Shown here piece by piece: positions 25,150 through 36,022 of a DNA stretch of 64,000 bases. The notes beneath the pieces were generated by a model. That model saw nothing but the letters and a program-made list of their open reading frames with translations, was not told the origin of the DNA and did no database searches. The position numbers and the translations under genes are program-made. The stretch spans positions 682,001 through 746,000 of the forward strand of contig NZ_JAHSTY010000001.1 in the NCBI RefSeq assembly GCF_019145355.1. Reading direction: 5' to 3'. Source of the DNA: Pseudomonas azadiae (GTDB taxonomy: Bacteria; Pseudomonadota; Gammaproteobacteria; Pseudomonadales; Pseudomonadaceae). Within the stretch, counting starts at the first letter, position 1. Every line of letters begins with the position of its first letter.

Positions 25150-25239
25150 ACTAGGCGTGTTACTGGGTTCGCTTCTTAACGAAGCGAACCGGAATATACC
25201 GCAAGCTTTTGAAATGTGGAAGTATTTTTAAAGCCTGAG

Positions 25240-25596
25240 TTACTTCTTCAAAACCACCAGCACATCTTCGAGCTCGGCGATCATCTGGCGGATCATTTGC
25301 TTGTATTGGGTGGTGTCGTCTCTGGCTTCATCGCCGGACATGCGCTGCCGCGCGCCGCTGATGGTGAACCCCTGGTCGTACAGCAATGCACGAATCTGTC
25401 GGATCATCAGCACATCCTGGCGCTGATAATACCGACGGTTCCCGGTGCGTTTGACGGGGTTGAGTTGAGGAAACTCCTGCTCCCAATAGCGCAGCACGTG
25501 CGGTTTTACCGCGCAGAGCTCGCTGACTTCACCAATGGTGAAGTAGCGTTTGCCTGGGATGACGGGTAGCTCGTCGTTATGACTTGGTTCCAGCAT
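25240..25596 (-). CDS. MerR-family transcriptional regulator downstream of ihfA
   Basis: A 118-residue MerR-type protein. The N-terminal winged helix is visible as [42 protein letters not shown], followed by the dimerisation helix [22 protein letters not shown]. It lacks the cysteines of metal-sensing MerR proteins, so the effector is unknown. I choose the start at MLEPSHNDE (25596); an ATG three codons earlier is in frame. The gene overlaps the 3' end of ihfA by 20 bases, so it is co-expressed with IHF. This partner gene is conserved next to ihfA in pseudomonads. Confidence 0.9.
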   Translation of the reverse strand: MLEPSHNDELPVIPGKRYFTIGEVSELCAVKPHVLRYWEQEFPQLNPVKRTGNRRYYQRQDVLMIRQIRALLYDQGFTISGARQRMSGDEARDDTTQYKQMIRQMIAELEDVLVVLKK

Positions 25597-25879
25597 AAGC
25601 CTCAACTCGGGCCTTCAACTTCTGCCCTGGACGAAAGGTGACCACACGGCGAGCCGTGATCGGGATTTCTTCTCCCGTTTTTGGATTGCGGCCAGGCCGC
25701 TGGCGTTTGTCCCGCAGGTCAAAATTGCCGAAGCCGGACAATTTGACCTGTTCGTTGTCTTCCAGAGCGTGTCTGATCTCTTCGAAAAACAGCTCGACCA
25801 ATTCCTTGGCCTCGCGTTTGTTCAGACCCAACTCTTCGTACAGACGTTCCGCCATCTCAGCTTTCGTCAAAGCCCCCAT
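25577..25879 (-). CDS. ihfA: Integration host factor subunit alpha
   Basis: A 100-residue HU/IHF-fold DNA-bending protein. The start [29 protein letters not shown] and the beta-arm region [25 protein letters not shown], with the proline that intercalates in DNA, are diagnostic of the alpha subunit. It pairs with IHF-beta (encoded elsewhere) and acts in recombination, sigma-54 promoters and nucleoid structure. It follows pheT by three bases, the usual gammaproteobacterial order pheS-pheT-ihfA, and overlaps the MerR-type gene downstream. Confidence 0.98.
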   Translation of the reverse strand: MGALTKAEMAERLYEELGLNKREAKELVELFFEEIRHALEDNEQVKLSGFGNFDLRDKRQRPGRNPKTGEEIPITARRVVTFRPGQKLKARVEAYAGTKS

Positions 25880-25882
25880 ACG

Positions 25883-28261
25883 TCACTTCCTTAACGTGGC
25901 GTTTAACCTTTGTTCGAGCGAGGTGAGGATATTTTGTGTCGTAGTATTCACCTCATCGTCGTTAAGAGTGCGCGATGGATGCTGCCAGGTCAAGCCAACT
26001 GCAAGGCTTTTTCTATGCGGATCAATGCCTTTACCCTGATAGACGTCAAATAGCCTGAGGTCTGTCAGCCATTCCCCTGCATTTTCACGAATTACGTCCA
26101 GGACCGCAGTGGCGGCCACTTCACGGTCGGCAATCAGGGCCAGGTCGCGGCGCACTTCGGGGAAGCGCGACAGCTCGCTGAATTTGGGCATTTTGCCGCA
26201 AGCCACTTCGGCCAGGACCAGTTCGAATACGAAGACCGGACGGTCCAGGCCAAGGGTTTTCGACAGCTCGGGGTGAATAGCACCGACGAAGCCAACCAGG
26301 CGACCTTCGCGCTCAATGCGCGCCGTCTGGCCTGGATGCAATGCCGGGTGGGTGCCCGGTACGAAGGTGAAGGCATCCAGCGCACCGGCAAAGCCCAGCA
26401 CCGCCTCCACGTCCGCTTTGACGTCGAAGAAGTCGACGGCGTCGCGCCCCTGCGCCCAACCTTCAGGCAGGCGGCTGCCGCAGACCACGCCGGCCAGCAT
26501 CGGCTCTTGCTTCAGGTCGCCAAGCTGGCCGACAAAACGCAGGCCGCTTTCGAACATGCGCACGCGGTCTTGCTGACGGTTCAAGTTGTGGGAAAGCGCT
26601 TTCACCAGGCCAGGCCACAAGGACGAACGCATGGCGGCCATGTCGTTCGAAATCGGGTTGGCCAGCAACAGCGGCTCGACGCCAGGATTGAACAGTTCGA
26701 ACTGCTTGGGATCGATGAAGCTGTAGGTCACCGCTTCCTGGTAACCACGGGCCACCAGCAGACGACGCAGCTCAGGCAGGTGCGCACGCGCCTCGGCCTT
26801 TGGCTGTGGCGCCAGACGCGCTTGCGGGTAACGAACCGGCAGGCGGTTGTAGCCGTAGAGGCGCGCCAGCTCTTCGATCAGGTCGACTTCCAGGCTGATA
26901 TCGAAGCGATGGCTTGGTACTTCAACCTGCCATTGCCCTTCCCCGCTCGCGCGGATACCCAGGCCAAGGGCCGACAACAGTTGCTCGATTTCAACCGGCT
27001 CGATCACCAGGCCGAGCATTTGCTCAACGCTTCTGGCCCGCAGGGTGATCGGCGCAACGGACGGCAAGTACTGCTCGTTGACGGTTTCGGTAATCGGGCC
27101 GGCTTCGCCACCGGTGATTTCCAGCAGCAGGCCGGTGGCACGCTCCATGGCTTCACGGGCGAGCTTCCAATCCACGCCACGCTCGTAGCGGTGCGAGGCA
27201 TCGGTGTGCAAGCCGTAGGAACGAGCCTTGCCAGCGATGGCAATCTGGTCGAAGAACGCGCTTTCCAGGAATACGTCGCGGGTAGTCGCGGACACACCGC
27301 TGTGCTCGCCACCCATTACGCCGGCAATCGCCAGGGCGCGGGAATGGTCGGCAATGACCAGGGTGTCGGCACGCAGGCTGACTTCCTGACCGTCGAGCAG
27401 CACCAGCTTCTCGCCTTCTTCAGCCATGCGCACACGGATGCCGCCGTTGATTTCGGCAAGGTCGAAAGCATGCAACGGCTGACCCAGTTCCAGCATCACA
27501 TAGTTGGTGATGTCGACGGCGGCGTCGATGCTGCGCACATCGGCGCGACGCAGGCGCTCGACCATCCACAGAGGCGTCGGCCTGGACAGGTCGACGTTGC
27601 GGATTACGCGGCCCAGGTAACGCGGGCAGGCGTGGGGTGCCAGCACTTCGATCGGGCGTACTTCGTCATGAACGGCAGCCACGGCGGCAACGACAGGACG
27701 GGTGACTGGAGCGTTGTACAGCGCGCCCACCTCACGGGCAAGTCCCGCCAGGGACAGGCAGTCGCCACGGTTCGGGGTCAGGTCGACCTCGATGCTGGCG
27801 TCTTCCAGTTCCAGGTAAACACGGATGTCCTGGCCCACTGGCGCGTCGGCCGGCAGCTCCATCAGGCCATCATTGCCCTCGCCCACCTGCAGTTCAGCCT
27901 GGGAGCACAGCATGCCGTTGGACTCAACGCCACGCAGCTTGGCCTTCTTGATCTTGAAGTCGCCCGGCAGCTCGGCACCGATCATGGCGAACGGGATCTT
28001 CAGGCCCGGGCGCACATTCGGCGCTCCGCACACGACCTGGAAGGTTTCGGCGCCGTTGCTGACCTGGCACACCCGCAATTTATCGGCGTCCGGGTGCTGT
28101 TCGGTGCTCAGCACCTCGCCCACCACAACGCCACTGAAAACACCGGCGGCCGGTGTAACGCTATCGACCTCAAGCCCGGCCATCGACAGACGGGCAACCA
28201 GCTCGTCGCGACCTACCTGCGGGCTTACCCAGCCACGCAGCCATTGTTCACTGAATTTCAT
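25883..28261 (-). CDS. pheT: Phenylalanine--tRNA ligase beta subunit
   Basis: A 792-residue PheRS beta subunit, the usual bacterial length. N-terminal MKFSEQWLRGWVSP, the tRNA-binding EMAP-like domain (VVVGEVLSTEQHPDADKLRVCQV, about residues 45-65), B3/B4 editing region, B5 domain and a C-terminal anticodon-binding FDX-ACB domain (FPEVRRDLALIADREV to the end) are all seen. It forms the alpha2-beta2 enzyme with PheS, encoded 26 bases upstream. A long antisense open frame across this gene is a GC-bias shadow. Confidence 0.98.
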   Translation of the reverse strand: MKFSEQWLRGWVSPQVGRDELVARLSMAGLEVDSVTPAAGVFSGVVVGEVLSTEQHPDADKLRVCQVSNGAETFQVVCGAPNVRPGLKIPFAMIGAELPGDFKIKKAKLRGVESNGMLCSQAELQVGEGNDGLMELPADAPVGQDIRVYLELEDASIEVDLTPNRGDCLSLAGLAREVGALYNAPVTRPVVAAVAAVHDEVRPIEVLAPHACPRYLGRVIRNVDLSRPTPLWMVERLRRADVRSIDAAVDITNYVMLELGQPLHAFDLAEINGGIRVRMAEEGEKLVLLDGQEVSLRADTLVIADHSRALAIAGVMGGEHSGVSATTRDVFLESAFFDQIAIAGKARSYGLHTDASHRYERGVDWKLAREAMERATGLLLEITGGEAGPITETVNEQYLPSVAPITLRARSVEQMLGLVIEPVEIEQLLSALGLGIRASGEGQWQVEVPSHRFDISLEVDLIEELARLYGYNRLPVRYPQARLAPQPKAEARAHLPELRRLLVARGYQEAVTYSFIDPKQFELFNPGVEPLLLANPISNDMAAMRSSLWPGLVKALSHNLNRQQDRVRMFESGLRFVGQLGDLKQEPMLAGVVCGSRLPEGWAQGRDAVDFFDVKADVEAVLGFAGALDAFTFVPGTHPALHPGQTARIEREGRLVGFVGAIHPELSKTLGLDRPVFVFELVLAEVACGKMPKFSELSRFPEVRRDLALIADREVAATAVLDVIRENAGEWLTDLRLFDVYQGKGIDPHRKSLAVGLTWQHPSRTLNDDEVNTTTQNILTSLEQRLNATLRK

Positions 28262-28287
28262 CCTGCTCTCCTAAAGATTCGTTACGA

Positions 28288-29358
<1,071 letters not shown>

Positions 29359-29412
29359 ATGACGTTTACCACCGTGGGCTACAGAAGCAGCCCTGGTGAC
29401 TGTCGGGGGTAC

Positions 29413-29769
29413 TTAAGCCAAGGTGGCTTTAGCTTTCTCGACAATCGCGGCAAACACCGCTTTTTCGTTCACGGCCAGTTCAGCCAGAACCTTACGGTCG
29501 ATTTCGATGGACGCTTTTTTCAGGCCAGCGATGAAACGGCTGTAGGACAGACCGTTAACACGTGCACCAGCATTGATACGAGCGATCCACAGAGCGCGGA
29601 ACTGACGTTTTTTCTGACGACGGTCGCGGTAGGCGTATTGGCCTGCCTTGATTACCGCTTGCTTGGCAACACGGAACACGCGTGAACGCGCGCCGTAGTA
29701 GCCTTTAGCAAGTTTCAGAATTTTTTTGTGACGCTTACGGGCCATGACGCCACGCTTTACACGAGCCAT
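29413..29769 (-). CDS. rplT: 50S ribosomal protein L20
   Basis: A 118-residue L20. The highly basic start [42 protein letters not shown] and the C-terminal [26 protein letters not shown] are diagnostic. L20 is an early 23S rRNA assembly protein and in enterobacteria represses the infC-rpmI-rplT mRNA; the gene order here is the same, 29 bases after rpmI. Confidence 0.99.
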   Translation of the reverse strand: MARVKRGVMARKRHKKILKLAKGYYGARSRVFRVAKQAVIKAGQYAYRDRRQKKRQFRALWIARINAGARVNGLSYSRFIAGLKKASIEIDRKVLAELAVNEKAVFAAIVEKAKATLA

Positions 29770-29798
29770 GAGTTACTTCCTCTATTCTTGAACCAAAA

Positions 29799-29993
29799 TT
29801 AACGAAGGCGCAGCATGCGCTCGACTTTTGCCACGTCAGACGGATGCAGCAAGCTGCTACCGCGCAATTGACGCTTACGCTTGGTCGACATTTTGGTCAG
29901 GATGTGGCTCTTGAAAGCGTGCTTGTGCTTGATGCCGTTAGCAGTTTTCAGAAACCGCTTAGCAGCACCACTTTTAGTTTTCATCTTTGGCAT
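29799..29993 (-). CDS. rpmI: 50S ribosomal protein L35
   Basis: A 64-residue basic protein, [20 protein letters not shown] at the start and [21 protein letters not shown] in the middle, the standard L35 sequence. It lies between infC and rplT in the conserved IF3-L35-L20 unit. Confidence 0.99.
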   Translation of the reverse strand: MPKMKTKSGAAKRFLKTANGIKHKHAFKSHILTKMSTKRKRQLRGSSLLHPSDVAKVERMLRLR

Positions 29994-30052
29994 GTTCGGT
30001 ACTCCGCATTCAGTTGATAAACATAATCAGAAGGCCTGCCGTGCCCTGTTGA

Positions 30053-30604
30053 TTACTTCTTCTTTTTCGGGGCGATGACCATAATAAGCTGGCGTCCTTC
30101 CATCTTAGGATGCTGTTCGACCGAACCGTACTCAAGCAGGTCAGCTTCAACCCGCTTGAGGAGTTCCATCCCCAGCTCCTGGTGGGCCATCTCACGGCCG
30201 CGGAATCGCAAGGATACCTTGGCCCTGTCCCCATCACTCAGGAAACGTACCAGGTTGCGCAGTTTTACCTGGTAATCCCCTTCCTCCGTCCCTGGACGAA
30301 ACTTGATTTCTTTTACTTGAATCTGCTTCTGGTTCTTCTTCGCTGCGGCAACCTGCTTCTTCTTTTCGAAGATAGATTTGCCGTAGTCCATCACCCGACA
30401 AACAGGTGGGATTGCATCGGCGGAGATTTCCACCAGGTCCAGCTTGGACTCTTCTGCAATACGAAGCGCTTCATCAATCGAGACGATGCCAATCTGCTCG
30501 CCATCAGCGCCAATTAACCGAACCTCGCGTGCCGAGATATTCTCGTTGATCGGGGCTTTCGGTGCAGCTCGTTTATCTTGTCTCATTTCACGCTTAATAA
30601 TAAT
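30053..30604 (-). CDS. infC: Translation initiation factor IF-3, with ATT start codon
   Basis: A 183-residue IF3 if read from ATT at 30604. The first in-frame ATG (30586) would give only 177 residues and has no ribosome binding site, whereas GGAG lies five bases upstream of a run ATT ATT ATT AAG CGT GAA. An AUU start is the known autoregulatory device of infC: IF3 rejects non-standard starts, so high IF3 represses its own synthesis. The first base of the ATT is shared with the thrS stop TAA, so the two genes overlap by one base. The body ([24 protein letters not shown], the [24 protein letters not shown] linker) is standard. Confidence 0.95.
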   Translation of the reverse strand: MIIKREMRQDKRAAPKAPINENISAREVRLIGADGEQIGIVSIDEALRIAEESKLDLVEISADAIPPVCRVMDYGKSIFEKKKQVAAAKKNQKQIQVKEIKFRPGTEEGDYQVKLRNLVRFLSDGDRAKVSLRFRGREMAHQELGMELLKRVEADLLEYGSVEQHPKMEGRQLIMVIAPKKKK

Positions 30605-32526
30605 TACTCCGAATCTGGGCGACCACGCCGGGAAACCGCTTGCGCGAGGAACTCAGCGAACTGGGCGACGGGCATCGAGCCCAGGTCAGCACCTTCACGA
30701 GTACGCACAGCGACAGTCTGCATCTCGACTTCCCGATCTCCGATAACCAAGAGATAGGGAACCTTGAGCAAGGTATGCTCGCGGATTTTAAAGCCGATCT
30801 TTTCATTTCTCAAGTCGGACTTGGCACGAAACCCGCTTTCGTTGAGAGTTTTTTCAACTTCAGCGGCAAAATCTGCCTGTTTATCAGTGATATTCATGAT
30901 CACTGCCTGGGTCGGAGCCAGCCACGCGGGGAATGCACCCTCGTAGTGCTCGATCAGGATCCCGACGAACCGTTCGAACGAGCCGAGGATCGCCCGGTGC
31001 AGCATAACCGGGTGTTTACGGCTGTTGTCTTCAGAGACGTATTCGGCTCCCAGACGGATCGGCAGGTTAAAATCGAGCTGCAGGGTACCACACTGCCAGA
31101 CGCGGCCAAGGCAATCTTTCAGCGAGAACTCGATTTTTGGGCCGTAGAACGCGCCCTCACCCGGTTGCAGATCGTACGCAAGGCCCGCACTGTCGAGCGC
31201 AGCGGCCAATGCAGCTTCGGCGCGATCCCACAGCTCATCGGAGCCCACGCGTTTTTCCGGACGAGTGGACAGCTTCATCTCGACTTCGGTAAAGCCGAAA
31301 TCGCGATACACGTCCATGGTCAGCTTGATGAACGCGGCGGATTCGGCCTGCATCTGCTCTTCAGTGCAGAAGATGTGCGCGTCGTCCTGAGTGAAACCGC
31401 GCACACGCATGATGCCGTGCAGCGCACCCGATGGCTCGTTGCGATGGCAGGCACCGAACTCGGCCAGGCGCATCGGCAACTCGCGGTAGCTCTTCAGGCC
31501 CTGGTTGAACACCTGCACGTGGCAAGGGCAGTTCATCGGCTTGATGGCGTAGTCGCGGTTTTCCGACTGGGTGGTGAACATGTTGTCGGCGTAGTTCGCC
31601 CAGTGCCCGGATTTCTCCCACAGGCTGCGATCGACAACCTGCGGCGTCTTGATTTCCAGGTAGCCGTTCTCGCGCTGAACCTTGCGCATGTACTGCTCGA
31701 GCACCTGGTACAAGGTCCAGCCGTTCGGGTGCCAGAACACCATACCCGGCGCTTCTTCCTGCAGGTGGAACAGGTTCAGGCGCTTGCCGATCTTGCGGTG
31801 GTCGCGCTTCTCGGCTTCTTCGATGCGCTGGATGTAGGCGGCCAACTGTTTCTTGTCGGCCCAGGCGGTGCCATAGATCCGTTGCAGTTGCTCGTTCTTC
31901 GCGTCGCCACGCCAGTAGGCGCCGGACAACTTGGTCAGCTTGAACGACTTGAGGAAGCGCGTATTCGGCACGTGCGGGCCGCGGCACATGTCGACGTATT
32001 CTTCGTGATAGTACAGGCCCATGGCCTGCTCGTCCGGCATGTCTTCCACCAGACGCAACTTGTAGTCTTCGCCACGCGCGGTGAACACGTCGATCACTTC
32101 GGCACGCGGCGTGACCTTCTTGATCACGTCGTAGTCTTTCTCGATCAGTGCGTGCATGCGCTGTTCGATGGCGGCCAAGTCGTCCGGCGTAAAAGGACGC
32201 TCGTAGGCGATGTCGTAATAGAAGCCTTCTTCAATGACCGGGCCGATCACCATTTTCGCGGTGGGGTACAGCTGCTTGACCGCGTGGCCAATCAGGTGCG
32301 CGCAAGAGTGGCGAATGATCTCCAACCCCTCTTGATCCTTGGGCGTGATGATCTGCAGGCTGGCATCGGAAGTGATCAGGTCGCTGGCGTCGACCAGCTT
32401 GCCGTCGACCTTGCCGGCCACGGTGGCCTTGGCCAGGCCGGCACCAATGGATGCGGCGACCTCGGCGACGGAAACCGAATGATCGAATGAACGTTGACTG
32501 CCGTCGGGAAGAGTAATAGTTGGCAT
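30604..32526 (-). CDS. thrS: Threonine--tRNA ligase
   Basis: A 640-residue ThrRS starting at [14 protein letters not shown], with AGGAGGCGCC just before the ATG at 32526; an upstream in-frame start would add 11 unrelated residues. The order is TGS domain, the editing/SAD domain with the metal motif [11 protein letters not shown] (about 70-80) and CRGPHVPNT, then the class II catalytic core ([18 protein letters not shown], the zinc-site region [29 protein letters not shown] motif 2) and the anticodon-binding domain. It is the first gene of the thrS-infC-rpmI-rplT unit. Confidence 0.98.
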   Translation of the reverse strand: MPTITLPDGSQRSFDHSVSVAEVAASIGAGLAKATVAGKVDGKLVDASDLITSDASLQIITPKDQEGLEIIRHSCAHLIGHAVKQLYPTAKMVIGPVIEEGFYYDIAYERPFTPDDLAAIEQRMHALIEKDYDVIKKVTPRAEVIDVFTARGEDYKLRLVEDMPDEQAMGLYYHEEYVDMCRGPHVPNTRFLKSFKLTKLSGAYWRGDAKNEQLQRIYGTAWADKKQLAAYIQRIEEAEKRDHRKIGKRLNLFHLQEEAPGMVFWHPNGWTLYQVLEQYMRKVQRENGYLEIKTPQVVDRSLWEKSGHWANYADNMFTTQSENRDYAIKPMNCPCHVQVFNQGLKSYRELPMRLAEFGACHRNEPSGALHGIMRVRGFTQDDAHIFCTEEQMQAESAAFIKLTMDVYRDFGFTEVEMKLSTRPEKRVGSDELWDRAEAALAAALDSAGLAYDLQPGEGAFYGPKIEFSLKDCLGRVWQCGTLQLDFNLPIRLGAEYVSEDNSRKHPVMLHRAILGSFERFVGILIEHYEGAFPAWLAPTQAVIMNITDKQADFAAEVEKTLNESGFRAKSDLRNEKIGFKIREHTLLKVPYLLVIGDREVEMQTVAVRTREGADLGSMPVAQFAEFLAQAVSRRGRPDSE

Positions 32527-32892
32527 GGCGCCTCCTCTCCTAGTGGTGACCCCTACCAAAGGTCACGTGGGTTGGGATGAGCCAGTACAAGATCCAACAC
32601 CAGGCCGTTCAATGATGAACGCCTGCCTTACAGCGGCAGGAGCCTTTCGGCCAACCGATAATCGAACCAGAGTGACTGGAGTGAGCTAAAAAGAGCATGG
32701 CGAGGCGGCAATGGCGCGCCTGGAAATAGCCAAGCGCAAGATCCTAGCACAGATGAACGGTCATCGCGCCGCCGCCTTCGGGTGTAAACACAAATTCCGG
32801 CCTTTATAGCCGCAAAAGTGAACTTGAGCTGTACGCACTGCCTCAAAGCCACTGAGAATCGCCGTTCGTCCTCGACCCAAAGGAGCATCCTC
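32527..32892. other. thrS leader and intergenic region
   Basis: No gene is seen. On the thrS side, two hairpins could form in the leader: CGTTCA-ATGA-TGAACG near 32608-32623 and a CTGCC/GGCAG stem near 32626-32642. Neither has a U-tract, so an attenuation role is only a guess. The right part should hold the promoter of the small secreted-protein gene that starts at 32893. Confidence 0.35.
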
Positions 32893-33207
32893 ATGATGCG
32901 TTTTACTTCTACTCTCGCTCTCGCCGCTTCCCTGACCCTCCTTTCCCTTGGCGCGCAGGCGGCAGCCCCGTCGAACTGGCCAGCCGGTGCCCGCGACAGC
33001 TTCGTCAGCGACTGCAGCGCGGCCGCCAGCCAGAACGTAGACGCCAAAACCGCCAAGGCTCATTGCGAATGTGGCGCTGACAAAATCAACGCCGAATTGA
33101 GCACTGCTGAAATCAAGGAGCTCATGACCAACCAGAACGCCAGCGCCGACCTCAAAAACAAGGCGGTCGCCGCTATTTCGTCCTGCAAAGTCGTGAAGAA
33201 AAAGTAA
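32893..33207 (+). CDS. Small secreted protein of unknown function with conserved cysteines
   Basis: A 104-residue protein with a clear signal peptide (MMRFTSTLALAASLTLLSLGAQA, cleavage after AQA) and a mature part of about 80 residues with four cysteines: one in FVSDCSAAA, two in AHCECGADK and one near the C-terminus (ISSCKVVKKK). I do not recognise a named family; small periplasmic proteins with this pattern are common in pseudomonads. AGGAG lies seven bases before the first of two adjacent ATG codons, so the upstream open frame is not used. Confidence 0.75.
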   Translation: MMRFTSTLALAASLTLLSLGAQAAAPSNWPAGARDSFVSDCSAAASQNVDAKTAKAHCECGADKINAELSTAEIKELMTNQNASADLKNKAVAAISSCKVVKKK

Positions 33208-33317
33208 GATCTGCGCTTGATCGCACCGCTTTTTTGCTGAAAAAACAGCCCAAAAACTGCCAAATCTCACAAATTACACAGCTTTTACGGCTTTTTTTAT
33301 CAGCTGATATTTCGGGC

Positions 33318-33342
33318 GAAAGCCCCGTAAATCGGGGCTTTC
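33318..33342. terminator. Hairpin after the small secreted-protein gene
   Basis: GAAAGCCCCG (33318-33327) and CGGGGCTTTC (33333-33342) form a perfect 10-bp stem with a five-base loop. The short CTTTC end gives a weak U-tract on either strand. It probably ends the upstream transcript. Confidence 0.55.
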
Positions 33343-33496
33343 AGCCGATCAACGTGCTAAACGCAACGCTATTGATTAGCAAACAATGCCTTGGGGGGGC
33401 TCCCAAGCCGAACATTTCGACTATGATAGCCCGGTGTGCCCAGTTGGCCTGAGCAGCACAGCACTACTGAAAATATATGTTTCTTGGAGATACACC

Positions 33497-33709
33497 ATGT
33501 CTAATCGCCAAACCGGCACCGTTAAATGGTTCAACGATGAAAAAGGCTTCGGCTTCATCACTCCTCAAGGTGGCGGTGACGACCTGTTCGTACACTTCAA
33601 AGCTATCGAAAGCGACGGTTTCAAAAGCCTGAAAGAAGGCCAAACCGTTTCCTTCGTGGCTGAGAAAGGCCAAAAGGGTATGCAAGCTGCACAGGTTCGC
33701 GGCGAGTAA
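33497..33709 (+). CDS. Cold-shock-like nucleic-acid chaperone (CspA family)
   Basis: A 70-residue cold-shock domain protein. The RNP1 motif KGFGFI and RNP2 motif LFVHF are present in [19 protein letters not shown] and [10 protein letters not shown]. It binds single-stranded RNA/DNA and melts RNA structures. TTGGAG precedes the ATG at 33497; an upstream in-frame ATG would add 37 unrelated residues. The gene has a long untranslated leader and its own terminator, so it is monocistronic. Several paralogues exist in pseudomonads and I cannot say which this is. Confidence 0.95.
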   Translation: MSNRQTGTVKWFNDEKGFGFITPQGGGDDLFVHFKAIESDGFKSLKEGQTVSFVAEKGQKGMQAAQVRGE

Positions 33710-33723
33710 TTCTCCGCTGAGCT

Positions 33724-33756
33724 AAAAAAACCCCGTCCATGTGACGGGGTTTTTTA
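33724..33756 (+). terminator. Intrinsic terminator after the cold-shock gene
   Basis: CCCCGTC-CATGT-GACGGGG with A7 before and T6 after; a textbook Rho-independent terminator that could act in both directions, also serving the convergent I78 lipoprotein gene. Confidence 0.92.
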
Positions 33757-33780
33757 TGGGCGCTGCAAAAACCTGGAAGC

Positions 33781-34101
33781 TTAGCCGCAATTGACGCGCG
33801 TGATCACCAGGTTGTCGTCGGTGTTGAGGTTCAAGCGGTCGGAGCGGTATTCCAGGGTGATCATGTCGTTGGGCTTGAGGATTCGTGCGTTCTGCGCACC
33901 GGCACGGGTACGCGCCTGCTCCAGCAGCTGGGGCGATGCCTTCTGGCCAAGGGTGAATTCGGCGGCCTTCGCCTCACAGCGGCTATGACCGGCATCGGTC
34001 ACGGCGGCGTCTTTGGCTGGCTCAGAGGCACCCGGGGTGCTGCAACCCGCCAACGCGAGTGCTGCCAACAAAGTACCGAATGATGCGAGCTTCCAAGGCA
34101 T
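33781..34101 (-). CDS. Lipoprotein with I78-family peptidase inhibitor domain
   Basis: A 106-residue lipoprotein. The lipobox is LALAGC (Cys20). The mature part (about residues 40-106) fits the I78 / potato-inhibitor-like fold: RCEAKAAEFTLGQKASPQLLEQARTRAGA, then ARILKPNDMITLEYRSDRLNLNTDDNLVITRVNCG, where the paired strands and final cysteine are characteristic. It probably sits at the outer or inner membrane facing the periplasm and inhibits serine proteases. Convergent with the cold-shock gene. Confidence 0.82.
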   Translation of the reverse strand: MPWKLASFGTLLAALALAGCSTPGASEPAKDAAVTDAGHSRCEAKAAEFTLGQKASPQLLEQARTRAGAQNARILKPNDMITLEYRSDRLNLNTDDNLVITRVNCG

Positions 34102-34245
34102 GAAGCCTCCTATGATAAAAAATGGACAGAGATCGTGCGACAGCGGTTGGTCGGATTGGTTTCAAGACGTAAACCGCAGCAGGGCCAGTCTGCCTGACTC
34201 TCGACAGGCATTCGCCCGATCAATCGTGACCAGATATGAACGAAA

Positions 34246-34554
34246 TCAGTAGATGTCGATGTAGTCAAAAGCCGGCGTCGGCCAGTTCTGCTTCAGCGCA
34301 TTGAAAATCTGCGTCACCCAGACTTCGTCACTGGCAGCCACGTTTCCTACATACCCGGAGCCCTTTGCCCAGGTCTCCAGGCGAAACAGCAGCCCGTCGA
34401 TATCCACACCGCCTACCAGCTTCCCTGAGGAGATATAGGCGAGGCCGGCCTTGGTCACACGCAACTGGGTATGTTCATCGTCACGGGCACTGGCGATCAG
34501 CTGACGCACCGCTGCCAGGGTGAGGTTCTCGGGGTTGTTCAAGTCGATCTGCAC
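34246..34554 (-). CDS. Conserved hypothetical protein
   Basis: A 102-residue soluble acidic protein that I do not recognise. I choose the GTG start at 34554 (VQIDLNNPENLTLAAVRQLIASARDDEHTQLRVTK), with GGGGA eight bases upstream; an in-frame start nine codons earlier lacks a site. The pattern of an N-terminal helix, RVTKAGLAYISS and a WVTQIFNALKQNWP helix looks like a small globular protein found in pseudomonads. No operon partner is obvious. Confidence 0.65.
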   Translation of the reverse strand: MQIDLNNPENLTLAAVRQLIASARDDEHTQLRVTKAGLAYISSGKLVGGVDIDGLLFRLETWAKGSGYVGNVAASDEVWVTQIFNALKQNWPTPAFDYIDIY

Positions 34555-34722
34555 GTGGTGTCCCCGGCAATTAAAGGGCAACAGTGTCGCACAGCGCGGG
34601 CGCCATGCCGAAGCGCCTCATGCCTAAGTATCAGTGCCAAACCCGACGCAAAATGGTTAACTCCCCGGGTTAGAACCGCGTTCCAGCGCACTGCACAGCA
34701 CTTTCAGCCCCGCGAGATATCC

Positions 34723-34935
34723 ATGACCACCGTAACGCTCCAAGCCGACATCAAAGCCAAGTGGCCCCTGGGACAGAGCTCCTACAGCCCCGGCAGCCCA
34801 GAGGAATTGGCGATCATCGGTATCGACCTGCTGGTCAAGGAACTGGGCACGCAAGCGGCGCAAGCCTTCATCGGCCAGATATTCGAAAAATACCCGGCCG
34901 ACCATATGGGGGCGCAAGACCCCGAGCGCGAATAG
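34723..34935 (+). CDS. Small conserved hypothetical protein
   Basis: A 70-residue protein from the ATG at 34723 (MTTVTLQADIKAKWPLGQSSYSPGSPEELAIIG), with a weak GAG site upstream. It is soluble with one likely helix-rich half (IDLLVKELGTQAAQAFIGQIFEKYPAD). Family not recognised. It converges with the nucleoside hydrolase gene 33 bases downstream. Confidence 0.55.
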   Translation: MTTVTLQADIKAKWPLGQSSYSPGSPEELAIIGIDLLVKELGTQAAQAFIGQIFEKYPADHMGAQDPERE

Positions 34936-34968
34936 GAACCGGCCGACGAATGCCGACCGGTCAACACG

Positions 34969-35997
34969 TTACTTCAGACGTGCCAGGCGCTCGGTCAGCA
35001 GATCGAAGAAGCCCTGGGCATCGCCGTTTTCAACCCAGAATACGTTCTTTTCCTGCTTCAGGCCGTCGTACCAGTCGACGACGGTCTGGCCGAAGGTCGG
35101 GCCTTCGCGGCTGTCCACCACCATATTGGCCTGGCGGCCGCTGAACAGCTCAGGCTTGAGCAGATAGGCGATGACGGTGGCGTCATGTACCGGACCGCCT
35201 GGAATGCCGTAGTGCTCCATGTCGCCCTTGACGTACTCGTTGAGGATGTCGCCGACGACCTTGCTCGCGGTGTTGTTGATGTCGGCGATCTTCTTCAGGC
35301 GCGCTTCGCTGGTCAGGACCTTGTGGGTCACGTCCAGCGGCAGATAGGTCAGCTTGACGCCACTCTTGAGCACGATCTCGGCTGCGACCGGGTCGGCGAA
35401 CAAGTTGAACTCCGCTACCGGCGTGATATTGCCGCCGTTGAAGTGCGCACCGCCCATCACCACCACTTCCTTGATGCCTTGGGTAATGTCCGGCGCCTGG
35501 GTCAATGCCAGCGCCAGGTTGGTCTGCGGACCGAGCATGGCGATGGTGATGCTGTGAGGCTTGGCAGTGCTCAAGGTCTTGATCAGGTAATCAACGGCAT
35601 TGCCCTCAGCCAAGCCCTGTTTGGGCTCATGCACGGTGACGCCGGAAATGCCTTCCTTGCCATGGATATTCTCGGCGTAGATAGGCTTGCGCAGCAGTGG
35701 CGCCGGCGCACCGGCGTACACCGGGATGTCCTCGCGCCCTGCCCACTCGCGGGCCAGGCGCGCGTTGCGGGAAGTCTTGTCCAGGCGCACATTGCCGGCA
35801 ACGGTAGTCAGCGCACGGATGTTCAGTTCATCCGGGGAGGCCATGGCGAACAGCAAGGCCACCACGTCATCGGCGCCTGGGTCGGTGTCGATGATCAGGT
35901 CGATCTTTTCCGCCGCCTGGGCGCTTGCGGCAGTGAGTGCGGACAAAAGCAGGACACTCCGGAACAGGTTTTTCAGGGTTGGGAGACCACATTGCAT
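34969..35997 (-). CDS. Exported nucleoside hydrolase (ribonucleoside N-glycosidase)
   Basis: A 342-residue inosine-uridine nucleoside hydrolase family protein. The catalytic calcium-binding motif DTDPGADD follows a signal peptide (FRSVLLLSALTAASAQA), so the enzyme should be periplasmic. Other family features: NFNLFADPVAAEIVL-type sequence (EFNLFADPVAAEIVLKSG) and the His region GPVHDATVIAYLL. It would split nucleosides to base plus ribose. It is the last gene of the ribose operon, 25 bases after rbsD, so the released ribose would be taken up by RbsABC next to it: a coherent nucleoside-salvage unit. Confidence 0.92.
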   Translation of the reverse strand: MQCGLPTLKNLFRSVLLLSALTAASAQAAEKIDLIIDTDPGADDVVALLFAMASPDELNIRALTTVAGNVRLDKTSRNARLAREWAGREDIPVYAGAPAPLLRKPIYAENIHGKEGISGVTVHEPKQGLAEGNAVDYLIKTLSTAKPHSITIAMLGPQTNLALALTQAPDITQGIKEVVVMGGAHFNGGNITPVAEFNLFADPVAAEIVLKSGVKLTYLPLDVTHKVLTSEARLKKIADINNTASKVVGDILNEYVKGDMEHYGIPGGPVHDATVIAYLLKPELFSGRQANMVVDSREGPTFGQTVVDWYDGLKQEKNVFWVENGDAQGFFDLLTERLARLK

Positions 35998-36022
35998 AAA
36001 ACACTCCTTGTCGTTGGAAACG

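Noticed and set aside
30640-32490. Plus-strand open frame of 616 codons opposite thrS
   Set aside because: Antisense shadow of thrS, with Val/His/Gln-rich composition typical of reversed coding sequence.
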